A stretch of DNA of 56,469 nt from Chloroflexi bacterium HGW-Chloroflexi-9 (GTDB lineage Bacteria; Chloroflexota; Dehalococcoidia; UBA2979): the NCBI GenBank assembly GCA_002840675.1, contig PHBR01000005.1:1-56469 (forward strand), given 5' to 3'. This document shows positions 27,639-35,901 of this stretch, one piece after another. Below the pieces are notes generated by a model, which did no database searches, was not told the origin of the DNA, and worked only from the letters and a program-made list of their open reading frames with translations. Position 1 is the first letter of the stretch. Every line of letters starts with the position of its first letter. The position numbers and the translations under genes were made by a program.

Positions 27639-28566
27639 GCTCCTCTTCAGGGACCGGGGTGATGGCCGCCTGTGGGTCACGGCCGAGGATGTGGTCGACG
27701 GCGCGCTGGGCCTGGCCGGCTGCCGCGACCGCGAGCCGGCGGTCGTCCTCGAGCGCCCGCAGCCATGAGGCGATGTAGGCGGCGGACTGGTCGAGGCGCG
27801 AGGCGTCGACCCCTGCCTCCTGGCAGAGGAACGCCGCCGCGAACTCCGCGACCAACTCCTCGCGTGAATAGACCGGCGAGCCGAACGGTGCCGACTCCTG
27901 GTAGCCCTCGCGGTACAGCCGTGACGGATGTCCGGTCGAATGGGCAAGCTCGTGGAAGAGCGTCGCGTGGTAGCCGTCGACGTCGCGGAACGCGCCGAGC
28001 GGCGGGAGGTGCACCTCATCGCGCGAGGGGATGTAGTAGGCGGACTCACCGTCATGGAAGACGTGAGGCCCGTCTGCATAGCCAGCGACGATCGCCTCGG
28101 CCCGTGTGAGCGGGTCGAACTCACCTCCGGATTCAGGATCCGGGAGCGTGAGCCCCTCGCACTGCGCGACGTTGAAGACGGTGTAGAGCCGCATCAACGG
28201 GAGGGCCGGGCTGCGGTCTGCATCCGGAGAGTCGCTGTTGCGGTCCTCGTCGCGCGGGGGCCACTTCCAGAAGACGACCCGTGTCCCGTGCTCGCCGCGG
28301 CGGACGTGCCCGCCGAGCTGCTCCGCCTGCCGAAACGTCAGCCAGCGGGCATCGTCGTAGCCCGCCTCCATCGAGGTGAGGCTGAGTACCAGCAGGTTGA
28401 TGCCGCGGTAGGGGCGGTGCGAGACCGCGTTGCGCAGTCCGCGTGCGCGCCAGGGGTGACGCCACGGGACGGTGCCGCGCTCCAGCGCGGCGACGATGCG
28501 GGCGGTGACTTCCGCGTACGGGTCGCGGCGGGCCGCGACTGGCCTACGCCGCGTGCGGGCCGTCAT
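27625..28566 (-). CDS. ArdC-like antirestriction / ssDNA-binding zincin
   Basis: About 313 residues. The N-terminal domain (YAEVTARIVAALERGTVPWR, YRGINLLVLSL, YDDARWLTFRQAEQLGGHVR, VVFWKW) is the ArdC ssDNA-binding fold. The C-terminal domain carries the zinc motif HELAHSTGH and downstream Glu residues (SREELVAEFAAAFLC) of an inactive or active metallopeptidase. ArdC proteins protect incoming conjugative plasmid DNA from host restriction. I start it at the ATG at 28566, as the frame upstream overlaps the preceding small gene. This is a strong marker that the module came from a transmissible element. Confidence 0.88.
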   Translation of the reverse strand: MTARTRRRPVAARRDPYAEVTARIVAALERGTVPWRHPWRARGLRNAVSHRPYRGINLLVLSLTSMEAGYDDARWLTFRQAEQLGGHVRRGEHGTRVVFWKWPPRDEDRNSDSPDADRSPALPLMRLYTVFNVAQCEGLTLPDPESGGEFDPLTRAEAIVAGYADGPHVFHDGESAYYIPSRDEVHLPPLGAFRDVDGYHATLFHELAHSTGHPSRLYREGYQESAPFGSPVYSREELVAEFAAAFLCQEAGVDASRLDQSAAYIASWLRALEDDRRLAVAAAGQAQRAVDHILGRDPQAAITPVPEEEHADV

Positions 28567-28771
28567 GGAATCCCACATGAGCGTCGCCGCCGGGCCTCCG
28601 GCGCTCGTAGACGGTGAGCCGCACGGTGTGCGTGGAGCCATCGGTGCGCACCGCCTGCACGGCGGTCGCGTGGAAGCCGGGGATCGGCGAATGCCACAGC
28701 GGGATCACCGCCACGGCGTACTGGCCTGAGCGCGTGGTCACCACGCGCCGGGCCGCTGGCTGCAGGACCAT
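28544..28771 (-). CDS. Small hypothetical protein between Rad52-like and ArdC-like genes
   Basis: 75 residues with alternating hydrophobic strands (YAVAVIPLWHSPIPGFHA, STHTVRLTVYERR). It begins 2 nt after the Rad52-like stop and overlaps the ArdC-like start by 23 nt. No family is recognised. The compact beta-rich pattern would fit a small accessory protein. Confidence 0.55.
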   Translation of the reverse strand: MVLQPAARRVVTTRSGQYAVAVIPLWHSPIPGFHATAVQAVRTDGSTHTVRLTVYERRRPGGDAHVGFHDGPHAA

Positions 28772-28773
28772 CG

Positions 28774-29448
28774 TCAGGCGGCCTGCGCGTGTCCATTGCG
28801 GCGGTTGAGGCCGCGTGCGAGGCGGGTGACGGCGTCCCGGAGCCGGCGTGCGTCGAGCTCGTCAAGCGGGCAGCCATACTTCTCGGCGACCCACTCGCGC
28901 GTGCGCGCTTCATCGGAGCCGGCGCGCTCGGCAATCGCGAGCACCTCGCGGCGGAGCGGTTCGGCATCCACCGGGCCGGTCGTATCCGTCCCGTCGAGGC
29001 GCACCGACAGCTCGTTTCCGAGCCCGGCGCCGTAGTGACGCAGTGCTCGCTTGAGGCCGTCGGTCACCGCGGTCTTGTAGGCAGTCGCATGCGCGTCCGC
29101 GGTTTGTTCGTCGACGACGCCCGTGCCAACATCGCTGTGTGCGCCGCAGCCGTCGACGGTGACACGCACCGTCGCCGTGTAGATGCCGAGCACCGGGGTG
29201 GCGCTGCGCCGTCCGGTCTGGGGGATCGGGCGGTAGGTGACCTCCCCGACGACCTCGGCGCCCCAGCGGTCCTCGCCGAAGATCGCGTTCGCGAGCTGGA
29301 TCGCCCGCCACCCTTCCAGGTAGCGGACCGGCCCGTCGTCACCCTCGCGTTCCGAGATGTGTTCGGGCGCGAGGGCCTGCCGGAGCTTCCGCTTCGTGGC
29401 GGTGCTCAGACGGCGCGGTTGAGGTGCGTTCGTTCGCTCTGCTGCCAT
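28774..29448 (-). CDS. Rad52/Rad22-family single-strand annealing protein
   Basis: 224 residues. The core YLEGWRAIQLANAIFGEDRWGAEV is the Rad52 family signature (helix that wedges ssDNA), followed by strands VLGIYTATVRVTVDG and ATAYKTAVTDGLKRALRHYG, the conserved helix with the Arg-Ala-Leu end. The C-terminal ~60 residues are basic and helical. Rad52-like annealases on phages and plasmids promote recombination of single strands, often beside a primase. The ATG at 29448 overlaps the primase gene by 43 nt. An annealase beside an ArdC-like protein fits an element that passes through single-stranded DNA. Confidence 0.88.
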   Translation of the reverse strand: MAAERTNAPQPRRLSTATKRKLRQALAPEHISEREGDDGPVRYLEGWRAIQLANAIFGEDRWGAEVVGEVTYRPIPQTGRRSATPVLGIYTATVRVTVDGCGAHSDVGTGVVDEQTADAHATAYKTAVTDGLKRALRHYGAGLGNELSVRLDGTDTTGPVDAEPLRREVLAIAERAGSDEARTREWVAEKYGCPLDELDARRLRDAVTRLARGLNRRNGHAQAA

Positions 29449-30476
29449 GACTCCTCCTGTCGTCTGCGGGCCTCGGCCAGCGCCGCGAGGAAGGCATCAC
29501 GCCCACCGCGCCGCTGTCCGAGTTCGTTGAGGTCGTGCGCTCCCTCCGGAAGCGCGACGGTGAGCGCCCGGCTACCGAGGGCGGACGCGAGTTGCGCCGA
29601 GGCGCGACGGCCGGGGCCATCGGCATCGAGTGCGAGGTAGACCGTGCGGAAGCTGCGCAGGGCGGCGAGGGCAAGCCGCGAGGCGTGCGTGCCGACCAGC
29701 GCGACGGCCGGGAGTTCCCATTCGCAGGCCGTGAGCCAGTCGAAGGGGCCCTCCACGACGACCACCGCGTGCGGCCCCACGAGCCGTGCCCCGGCGAGGC
29801 CGAGGAGCGGCGACTGCGCGCGGAGGTTCAGGTAGCGCGGGCCGCAGGCGGCGAGCGCCCGGCCCGTGAGCCAGGTCGCTCGCCCCTGCACGTCGAGGTC
29901 GGGGACCACGACCCGCCCCGTGAAGGGCTCGCGGTTGCCCGCGGTCAGCCCGAGCCGCTCCGCTGCTTCGAGACGCAGGCCGGATGAGCGCAGCTGCCGG
30001 GCGAGACCGCCCGCGGCGTAGCCGAGGCGGAGGCGGCGTGCCGTCTCCACGGAGATGCCGCGTCGCACGAGGTAGGAGCGCACGTCCCGGTACTTCACGA
30101 GCGCGCGCTCGTAGTGCGCGACGGTTGCTTCCACCACCGCGGACGACGCGGCATCGAGTCGTGCCGCCGGCGGGCGCGCCGGGAGCCGGACGACGTTCGA
30201 CGGGAGTGCCGGGAGCCCCTGTGAGAGCTGCGCGGCGGTCTCCCGGAACGATGTGCCGCTGATCCGGGCAACGAAGTCGATCACGTCGCCGCCGGCATGG
30301 CAGCCGTAGCAGAACCACGACGCCGTCTCCGGGTAGACGACGAAGCTCGGGTCGCGGTCGCGGTGGAACGGGCAGAGCCCGACCAGCCGTCTCCCGGACG
30401 GCCTGAGCTCGACGCCGGCCGTGGCGACCGTCGCCGCGATCGGGTGCGCGGCGCGGATCGCGGCGACGTCATGCAT
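29406..30476 (-). CDS. CHC2-TOPRIM DNA primase of the element
   Basis: A 356-residue DnaG-type primase, shorter than the ~600-residue chromosomal enzyme because no helicase-binding C-terminus is present. The zinc module is C35-H38-C56-C59 in LCPFHRDRDPSF ... WFCYGCHAGGDVIDF. The TOPRIM part shows VVVVEGPFDWLTACEW (catalytic Glu) and LALDADGPG (Asp-x-Asp). It makes RNA primers for replication. A small gene upstream overlaps its start by 8 nt. It is the main argument for an autonomous replicon in this module. Confidence 0.9.
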   Translation of the reverse strand: MHDVAAIRAAHPIAATVATAGVELRPSGRRLVGLCPFHRDRDPSFVVYPETASWFCYGCHAGGDVIDFVARISGTSFRETAAQLSQGLPALPSNVVRLPARPPAARLDAASSAVVEATVAHYERALVKYRDVRSYLVRRGISVETARRLRLGYAAGGLARQLRSSGLRLEAAERLGLTAGNREPFTGRVVVPDLDVQGRATWLTGRALAACGPRYLNLRAQSPLLGLAGARLVGPHAVVVVEGPFDWLTACEWELPAVALVGTHASRLALAALRSFRTVYLALDADGPGRRASAQLASALGSRALTVALPEGAHDLNELGQRRGGRDAFLAALAEARRRQEESWQQSERTHLNRAV

Positions 30477-30804
30477 CCGGAGCGTCCGCTTCGAGCTCCG
30501 TGATGCGGCGCCAGAAGCACTCCTCCTGCACGGTGAGCGCCGCCTCGGGGCCGATCCCCGCGGGCAGGTGCGGCCTCAGGACCTCGCCGGGTGGATCGCC
30601 AAGTTCCCAGTAGCGGGCGGTCAGTTCGCCTTCGCTCCCGGCATCGGCGAGCCATTCGAGCAGCGCTTGGACGGCGGGCTCCACCGCCGCGCGCTGTGCA
30701 TCGCACCACTGGACATAATCTTTGTGGCTGTGTTCCCACACGCCGCGCACGGCGCGCAGGAAGCGGTCGTTCCTGGACACGTCTGGATTCCCTTCATTGG
30801 ACAC
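30469..30804 (-). CDS. Hypothetical acidic helical protein upstream of the primase
   Basis: 111 residues, Trp-rich and helical (FLRAVRGVWEHSHKDYVQWC, ALLEWLADAGSEGELTARYW). It overlaps the primase start by 8 nt, so it is translationally coupled and possibly a primase partner. No family is recognised. Confidence 0.6.
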   Translation of the reverse strand: MSNEGNPDVSRNDRFLRAVRGVWEHSHKDYVQWCDAQRAAVEPAVQALLEWLADAGSEGELTARYWELGDPPGEVLRPHLPAGIGPEAALTVQEECFWRRITELEADAPDA

Positions 30805-30868
30805 GGGCTGGCCTCATTCCTCATCCGACCTGCGGGTGCACTGCTCACGCGGTCGGGCACAAGGAATC

Positions 30869-30890
30869 GGGGCCGCCCGAAGGCGGCCCC
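30869..30890 (-). terminator. Strong hairpin with UUCG loop
   Basis: GGGGCCGCC (30869-30877) and GGCGGCCCC (30882-30890) form a 9-bp perfect stem; read leftward the loop is TTCG, an extra-stable tetraloop. It lies between the coiled-coil gene ending at 30921 and the gene starting at 30804. It probably ends or attenuates transcription arriving from the 31-32.7 kb genes. The following GATTCCTTGTG is only mildly T-rich. Confidence 0.65.
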
Positions 30891-30920
30891 GAAGGAGGTG
30901 GTTCGCTGTGGTTCAGCGGG

Positions 30921-31916
30921 TCAGGCGAGCGGGCGGGCGCCTCGCAGCGCCTGCGGCGCGAACCGCCGTCCGCGCTCCCAGCGGTGCAGGCCGATCGCCG
31001 AGACGACCTCCCAGCGGCCGTCGTCCGCGGGGATCAGCACCGCGCCGCGACCGTGCGCCGCGCGGTAGTGGACGGCGGCGAGCAGCCCGATCCGCCGGCA
31101 GGCGGTGAGCCAGAGCCCGTAGAGGTGCCGCGCGAGTTCCTCCGGCAGCCCGTCGAGGTCGAGCGGCTCCAGCAGGTCGAGCGCCGCCACCGGTTCGCGT
31201 CGGTGCAGCCGCCGCCCCTCGCGGAGCGCCTGCTCTGCCACCTCGACCTTGACGGCCTCGGCGCGCTTCCGTAGCGTTTCAAACGTTCGATGCAGGTCCG
31301 GCGTGCTGCTGATCGACTGTTCCAGGGACGTCAGCAGTTGCCGGGCCTCTTCGTATCTCCCGCTGTCGAGGTGCTCCCCGACCAGCGCCAGCATCTCTCG
31401 CATCTCCATCTCCTGCTCCTTGCTGTGCTCCTCGTCGAGGAGCTGCCTGATGTCGTGGCACGCCCCGAGCCGCTCCGCCTCGCGGCGCAGCGCCGTGGCA
31501 TGTGCGTCGGCCTGTGTGCCAAGACGCGCCGTGTGGTCGGCGACGCTGTGTGCCTGCGTCCGCGCCGCCGGTTCGAAGGCGCCCTCGGCGAGGGCACGGG
31601 CACGCTCGGACGCCCGGCGCATCTCCCCGGCGATGCCGGACACCCGGTCCGCCTCCGCCTGGAGCTGTCGCCAGCGGTCGAGTCCGCGCACCGCCTCGTC
31701 CCGGCGGTCGCGGTCGCGGGCCGCCAGGCCTTCGAGTTCGTCGAGCGCCCTGCGCGCACTCGCCGCGAGCGCGGCGATGCTCGCCGGATCGCCGTCCCCG
31801 GCCATCGGGACCAGCGCCATCGCGTCCGGCACACGGTCATCGACCGCGAACCGGTCTCGGACCCGGGCGAGGTCGCCCAGGCTGTTCAGCACGATCTCGT
31901 GCGTCTCCGTCGTCAT
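30921..31916 (-). CDS. Coiled-coil hypothetical protein
   Basis: 331 residues. Residues ~45-240 are strongly helical and heptad-like (ALDELEGLAARDRDRRDEAV, AEADRVSGIAGEMRRASERA, QLLDEEHSKEQEMEMREML). The last ~90 residues contain strands and end with WERGRRFAPQALRGARP. No catalytic motif. Start is the ATG at 31916. It is separated from the primase operon by a hairpin at 30.87 kb, so it may be expressed at a different level. Confidence 0.68.
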   Translation of the reverse strand: MTTETHEIVLNSLGDLARVRDRFAVDDRVPDAMALVPMAGDGDPASIAALAASARRALDELEGLAARDRDRRDEAVRGLDRWRQLQAEADRVSGIAGEMRRASERARALAEGAFEPAARTQAHSVADHTARLGTQADAHATALRREAERLGACHDIRQLLDEEHSKEQEMEMREMLALVGEHLDSGRYEEARQLLTSLEQSISSTPDLHRTFETLRKRAEAVKVEVAEQALREGRRLHRREPVAALDLLEPLDLDGLPEELARHLYGLWLTACRRIGLLAAVHYRAAHGRGAVLIPADDGRWEVVSAIGLHRWERGRRFAPQALRGARPLA

Positions 31917-31925
31917 CTGACTCCC

Positions 31926-32540
31926 TTACCTCTCTGCGCCGACCGCGTAGCGTCCGTCGTCGACGGGCGCCCAGCGGTCGTCCGGCGGCGGTGCATCCTC
32001 GAAGGGGATCGCCGCCTCGTCCTGGTGACGGAGCGGCACGACCACGGCCGGCCGCCGCTCCGGTCGGGCCCCGCACGTCACGGTGTAGACCAGCGGGCCG
32101 AGCGCCTCACCGACCACCTCGTGCAGTTGCTGCCGGAGCACGGCCACGACTGCGCCGTCGCTCATCGACTCCTCCCCGACGCTGAGCGCCAGGAAGAGGA
32201 CGTGGCGGCGGGTGCCGTCGCCGTGCTCGAACACCTGCAGCAGTGACGCCAGCGGCTGTTCCTGCTGCACCGAGCGCTGCACGACGACCAACAGGTGCTC
32301 GGGCGGTGAGACGCCGAGCGCCCGGAACTGCGTCCGGGTCGCGCGGGTGAGCATCCGTCGTAGCCGCCGGGCGCGACTGCGACGGGCGTCGACCAGCACG
32401 ACCGGCTTCCACGGGCGCAGCCGCCTACCGGCCATGCACCAGGCGGCCCGCACGCCGCCGCCACACCAGCGGGCGACGCGACGGGCGCGGTCCGTCCACC
32501 GGGCGGCCAGCCCCGGCCGCCGCTTCCTCTTCCGTTCCAT
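31926..32540 (-). CDS. Hypothetical basic protein
   Basis: 204 residues with a very basic N-terminus (MERKRKRRPGLAARWTDRAR) and a hydrophobic middle (LLVVVQRSVQQEQPLASLLQ, HVLFLALSVG). The C-terminus is acidic and Pro-rich. No family recognised. It ends 9 nt before the coiled-coil gene, so the two are probably cotranscribed. The basic head could bind nucleic acid. Confidence 0.6.
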   Translation of the reverse strand: MERKRKRRPGLAARWTDRARRVARWCGGGVRAAWCMAGRRLRPWKPVVLVDARRSRARRLRRMLTRATRTQFRALGVSPPEHLLVVVQRSVQQEQPLASLLQVFEHGDGTRRHVLFLALSVGEESMSDGAVVAVLRQQLHEVVGEALGPLVYTVTCGARPERRPAVVVPLRHQDEAAIPFEDAPPPDDRWAPVDDGRYAVGAER

Positions 32541-32573
32541 CGATCGGTCCCTTCTCTCGCCATCGGGCGAGGG

Positions 32574-32699
32574 CTACACGTCGGCCGCTTTCGCGACGAC
32601 GGCCATCACTGAACTGACGACCGCCGTGAGGACGGCCGCCCACTTCCACACGAGGTACCCGGCGCCACGAGGGCGCCGCCGTTCCTGCCACTGGTCCAT
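32574..32699 (-). CDS. Possible very small membrane protein
   Basis: 41 residues: a basic head (MDQWQERRRPRGAGYLVWKW) and one hydrophobic helix (AAVLTAVVSSVMAVVAKA). The ATG at 32699 is preceded by GGAGAGGAAGCGGTCGAG. The positive-inside layout is plausible, but evidence is limited to composition and the ribosome site. Confidence 0.4.
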   Translation of the reverse strand: MDQWQERRRPRGAGYLVWKWAAVLTAVVSSVMAVVAKAADV

Positions 32700-33713
32700 C
32701 TCGACCGCTTCCTCTCCATGCCAGGAAGCCCTGCGGACTGCTCCGGGGGCTGAATGCGGTGTCGGCCGGGAGCGAGTGGACTCGGACGCGCGTGTCTCCA
32801 CCCGCATCCGTTCTGTCCGCCCGGCCCGGAACTGCCCTGGTGCGCCCTCTGCGGACGCGTCTGGTCGACTGACTCGGCTGGCTGCTCCGTTCCCTGGGAC
32901 CACGGGCCCCGCGGTTGATCTCACCGGCCTGCTTCGTCTCTGCTCGTGGTCACCTCCTCGTCTGCACTGCATGCCTCGCGGCTATCGAGTGGGTTGGCCT
33001 GTTCAGCGCCTGCGGACGGAGAGCTCTGCTCGTTTCCCCTGCGGGTTGATCCGGCGTTCGGCGTTCCGGGAGGCCATCCGGGCCAGCTTGTCTGCCCTCT
33101 GGGCGGCGATGCTGGCGAAAACGCACTTCACATGGCGAGGACGGTAGGGGGCGACGTTCCGGAGACGTTCCGGAGGGGTTCCGTCCGTGTGCTGGGCGTT
33201 CCGAAATCGGGCGGAGTCGAGCCCGGCGTCGGGCGGGCAGCTGACGAGCCGGCGGGGCGGACGTCCGCCGGGCGACGCGAAGCGGGACGACCGACCGCCC
33301 GATATGCCCCGGTTCGGAACGAGATCGGTACGGATTGCCCGCGGATCTATATGTCTCCACATACGCACGACTGATCTGCATCGCTCAGCTGGTGTTGCTC
33401 GCTGCCAACGCTCTGGGCTGCCCGGGACGGCCGGGCTCCCCGGCGTATCGGCACCTCTCCCCTCAGGCGGGTGGTGACTCTCCTGCATCCGAGCGATCGA
33501 GCCGTCACCTGAAGCCGTGCGCGAGTCGATCGACGCGCCTGAGGGCGCGCGACCTCGCCCACGCGTCCAGGGCAGTCCGTCCGGGCGGTACGGCTTCACC
33601 GTCGTCAGGAACCTCGCGCGCGACAACGTCGTCTGGTGTGTGGGAATGTCGACCGACCGAACGTCACCGGGCTGGATGTCCGACCGCGCCGGTGGCACCG
33701 AGGGAGGAACCCC
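32700..33713. other. 1-kb region without a clear gene, containing tandem 11-mers
   Basis: Long open frames exist on both strands (for example 33003-33698 on the minus strand), but their composition is Arg/Pro/Ser-rich and matches no family. Further GTTCCG hits surround the 11-mer repeats at 33154-33186. Position at the head of the leftward module and the repeats make it a candidate control or origin-like region. That is inference. Confidence 0.4.
33154..33186. repeat. Tandem 11-bp repeats (iteron-like)
   Basis: ACGTTCCGGAG occurs twice in direct tandem (33154-33164, 33165-33175), followed by a partial third unit GGGTTCCGTCC (33176-33186). An 11-bp period places each unit on the same DNA face, as expected of iterons or a multimeric regulator site. 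Confidence 0.45.
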
Positions 33714-35027
33714 GTGAACCTATCGCACCTGTATCTCCGGAACGCGCGACCGTTCCTCGTCGCCGTATCGGCGCTGGCCGCCGTGATCGCGCTCGCCTGC
33801 ACCGGGGACACGTCACGCAGCCCCGCGGCAACCGGCCTCGTGCAGTCGGATGCGCCTCGCCTGGCGGTGGAGCCCGCGGACCTCGAGGACGCAGGCGCGG
33901 CCGTCGAGGCGTTCGGACTCGACCTCTACCGCTACCTGGCTGCGGAGGAGGGCAACATCGTCTTCTCGCCGTACAGCGCCGCCGTGGCCCTCGCGATGAC
34001 GCGCGCCGGGGCGACCGGTGAGACCGAGCGGCAGATGAGCGACGTGCTCCACGCCGACCTGGTTGCCGACCTCGACGCGGCGGTCAACGCCCTCGACCAG
34101 GCGCTGGCCGCGCGCCCCGGCCGTTACCCCGTGGGCGACCAGCACGTCGAACTGGAACTCTCGACCGCGAACCAGATCTGGGCACAGGAGGGGTTTGCGC
34201 TCGAGCAGGCGTTCCTCGACCGGCTCGCGACGCATTACGGCGCCGGCGTGCGCACCGTGGATTTCGAGACGGCCGTCGCCGCGGCGCGCGAGACGATCAA
34301 CGCCTGGGTCGCGGAGCAGACGCGTGACCGCATCCCGGAACTCATCCCCGACGGCGTGCTCAACGAGCTCACCCGGCTGGTGCTGACGAGCGCGATCTAT
34401 CTCAACGCGCCATGGCAGTACCCGTTCCCGGAAGGCGCGACCTCCACGGCCCCGTTCCACCGGCTGGACGGCTCCACGGTGGACGTGCCGATGATGGGCG
34501 CGAACGAGTCGTTCCGGTACGCACGCGGCGACGGCCACCAAGCGATCGAGCTCCCGTACGTCGGCGGGGCACTGGCGATGGTGCTGCTGGTGCCTGACGA
34601 GGGCGCGTTCGTGGAGTTCGAGGGCGGCCTCGACCGAGACCGGCTCGGCGCCATCCTCGACAGCCTCCGCTCAGGCCGGGTCACCCTCGGCCTCCCGCGG
34701 TTCGAGTTCCGCACGCAGGTGCGCCTCAAGGAAGCGCTGTCGGCGATCGGGATGCCCGTGCCGTTCACGGACGACGCGGACTTCACCGGGATCAGCCGCG
34801 AGGTCGGCGAGGACCTCGTGATCCAGGAGGTGGTGCACGAGGCGTTCATCTCGGTGGACGAGGACGGCACGGAGGCGGCCGCGGCGACGGCCGTGATCGT
34901 CGGCGAGACGTCCGTGCCGATGGATCCCGTCACCCTGACCGTCGACCGGCCGTTCATCTTCCTCGTGCGGGATGTCGAGACGGGCGCGCTGCTGTTCATG
35001 GGCCGCGTGGTCGACCCCGCCGGGTAG
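33714..35027 (+). CDS. Serpin-family protease inhibitor, predicted lipoprotein
   Basis: A 437-residue serpin. The N-terminus has a signal peptide ending in a lipobox (VIALAC), so it is probably anchored on the outer face of the membrane. The body shows family landmarks: NIVFSPYSAAVALAMTRAGA, ELSTANQIWAQ, INAWVAEQTRDRIPELI, LVLTSAIYLNAPW, and VVHEAFISVDEDGTEAAAAT, the hinge of an inhibitory serpin. The short-chain hinge makes real inhibition likely. FIFLVRDVETGALLFMGRV ends the fold. Start GTG at 33714 follows GGGAGGAAC by a proper distance. It is transcribed away from the plasmid-like module. Bacterial serpins protect against host or self proteases. Confidence 0.92.
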   Translation: MNLSHLYLRNARPFLVAVSALAAVIALACTGDTSRSPAATGLVQSDAPRLAVEPADLEDAGAAVEAFGLDLYRYLAAEEGNIVFSPYSAAVALAMTRAGATGETERQMSDVLHADLVADLDAAVNALDQALAARPGRYPVGDQHVELELSTANQIWAQEGFALEQAFLDRLATHYGAGVRTVDFETAVAAARETINAWVAEQTRDRIPELIPDGVLNELTRLVLTSAIYLNAPWQYPFPEGATSTAPFHRLDGSTVDVPMMGANESFRYARGDGHQAIELPYVGGALAMVLLVPDEGAFVEFEGGLDRDRLGAILDSLRSGRVTLGLPRFEFRTQVRLKEALSAIGMPVPFTDDADFTGISREVGEDLVIQEVVHEAFISVDEDGTEAAAATAVIVGETSVPMDPVTLTVDRPFIFLVRDVETGALLFMGRVVDPAG

Positions 35028-35391
35028 GCGTCGGCTCAGGCCCGGCATCCCGTCGCCCCGGAGCCCGCAGGGGAGGCGCAGACGATGGCCGTGGCGATCA
35101 GGCGCGTCCGGCGCCTTCGGGCGCACCCGCGCAGCGCTCGGGACACGGCATGCGGGGCCGGACGGCTCGACGTTCCTGAACCACGCGCGAGAAGCCGCCG
35201 GCGGTGCCGGGTTGTCGACGTCCCGCCGTGGCCCGCGCGCTTGTCGGAAGCGACGGGGTTCGATTAGGACTCGACTTTTCGGGCGAGAACCGGCACGATG
35301 CCCGCGGGGAAGGCTCATCATGTGCGCTACTTACGGTGCGCTTTTTCGAACAATCTGGGCTGGCGGCTTCATTGCTCGGAGGCGCTGAGCC
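35028..35391. other. Intergenic region upstream of Kiwa
   Basis: No gene is supported in these 364 nt. Short frames on the plus strand (35085 onward) are Arg-rich shadows. Base composition shifts to lower GC from about 35300, marking the left edge of the Kiwa block. Its promoter should lie here, but I cannot place -35/-10 boxes with confidence. Confidence 0.45.
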
Positions 35392-35901
35392 GTGCCTCGC
35401 CTGTGGGTCTCGTATCTCCTGTTTCTCAGCTCCTATGCACCGCTGCTGCTCCTACTCGCACTCCGAACCTATGAGCGGCCTTCGCTTGCCTTGGTCTTCG
35501 CTACGGCAGGACTGCTCTCAATCGCGGTTCTTGCTATCTACCTACATGTGATTCGAAGGGCGGCATCGATTCCTCTCCCGATCGAGCGCATGACCGATCG
35601 AACCGGAGACATTGCCGGGTACCTCACGGCCTACCTATTTCAGTTCTTGCTTGTAAGCGGGAACCTTGACGACATTGACCTACTCTCGCTGCTCCTCATG
35701 TTTGTCTTGCTAGCGGTCATATCCGTTCGGGCTCATTTTCTGTATGTGAACCCAATCCTCTCCGTCCTTGGGTATCGGCTCTTCGAAGTTGAATCAGGAG
35801 GGGGATTACCCCTGTTGCTCATCTCAAGGCGGGAGCCTTCGGCCGGGACGGTGCTGGTACACGACTTCGGGCATCGGATCTTTCTTGAGGCAGAGGTATG
35901 A
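35392..35901 (+). CDS. kwaA: Kiwa protein KwaA, four-helix membrane component
   Basis: 169 residues with four hydrophobic segments: LWVSYLLFLSSYAPLLLLLA, LALVFATAGLLSIAVLAIYL, GYLTAYLFQFLLV and LLSLLLMFVLLAVISVRAHF, then a cytosolic tail. Size, topology and the directly coupled DUF4868 gene identify it as KwaA of the Kiwa anti-phage system, in which it forms the membrane sensor. Start GTG at 35392 follows GGAGG by 9 nt. The stop overlaps kwaB by 4 nt (ATGA). GC is visibly lower than in neighbouring genes, consistent with transfer. Sequence alone would not prove KwaA; the kwaB neighbour does most of the work. Confidence 0.85.
   Translation: MPRLWVSYLLFLSSYAPLLLLLALRTYERPSLALVFATAGLLSIAVLAIYLHVIRRAASIPLPIERMTDRTGDIAGYLTAYLFQFLLVSGNLDDIDLLSLLLMFVLLAVISVRAHFLYVNPILSVLGYRLFEVESGGGLPLLLISRREPSAGTVLVHDFGHRIFLEAEV

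Noticed and set aside
33003..33698. 231-residue minus-strand frame upstream of the serpin
   Set aside because: Composition is Arg/Pro/Ser-rich with no ribosome site or domain. The last 40 residues look slightly helical, but not enough to call a gene.
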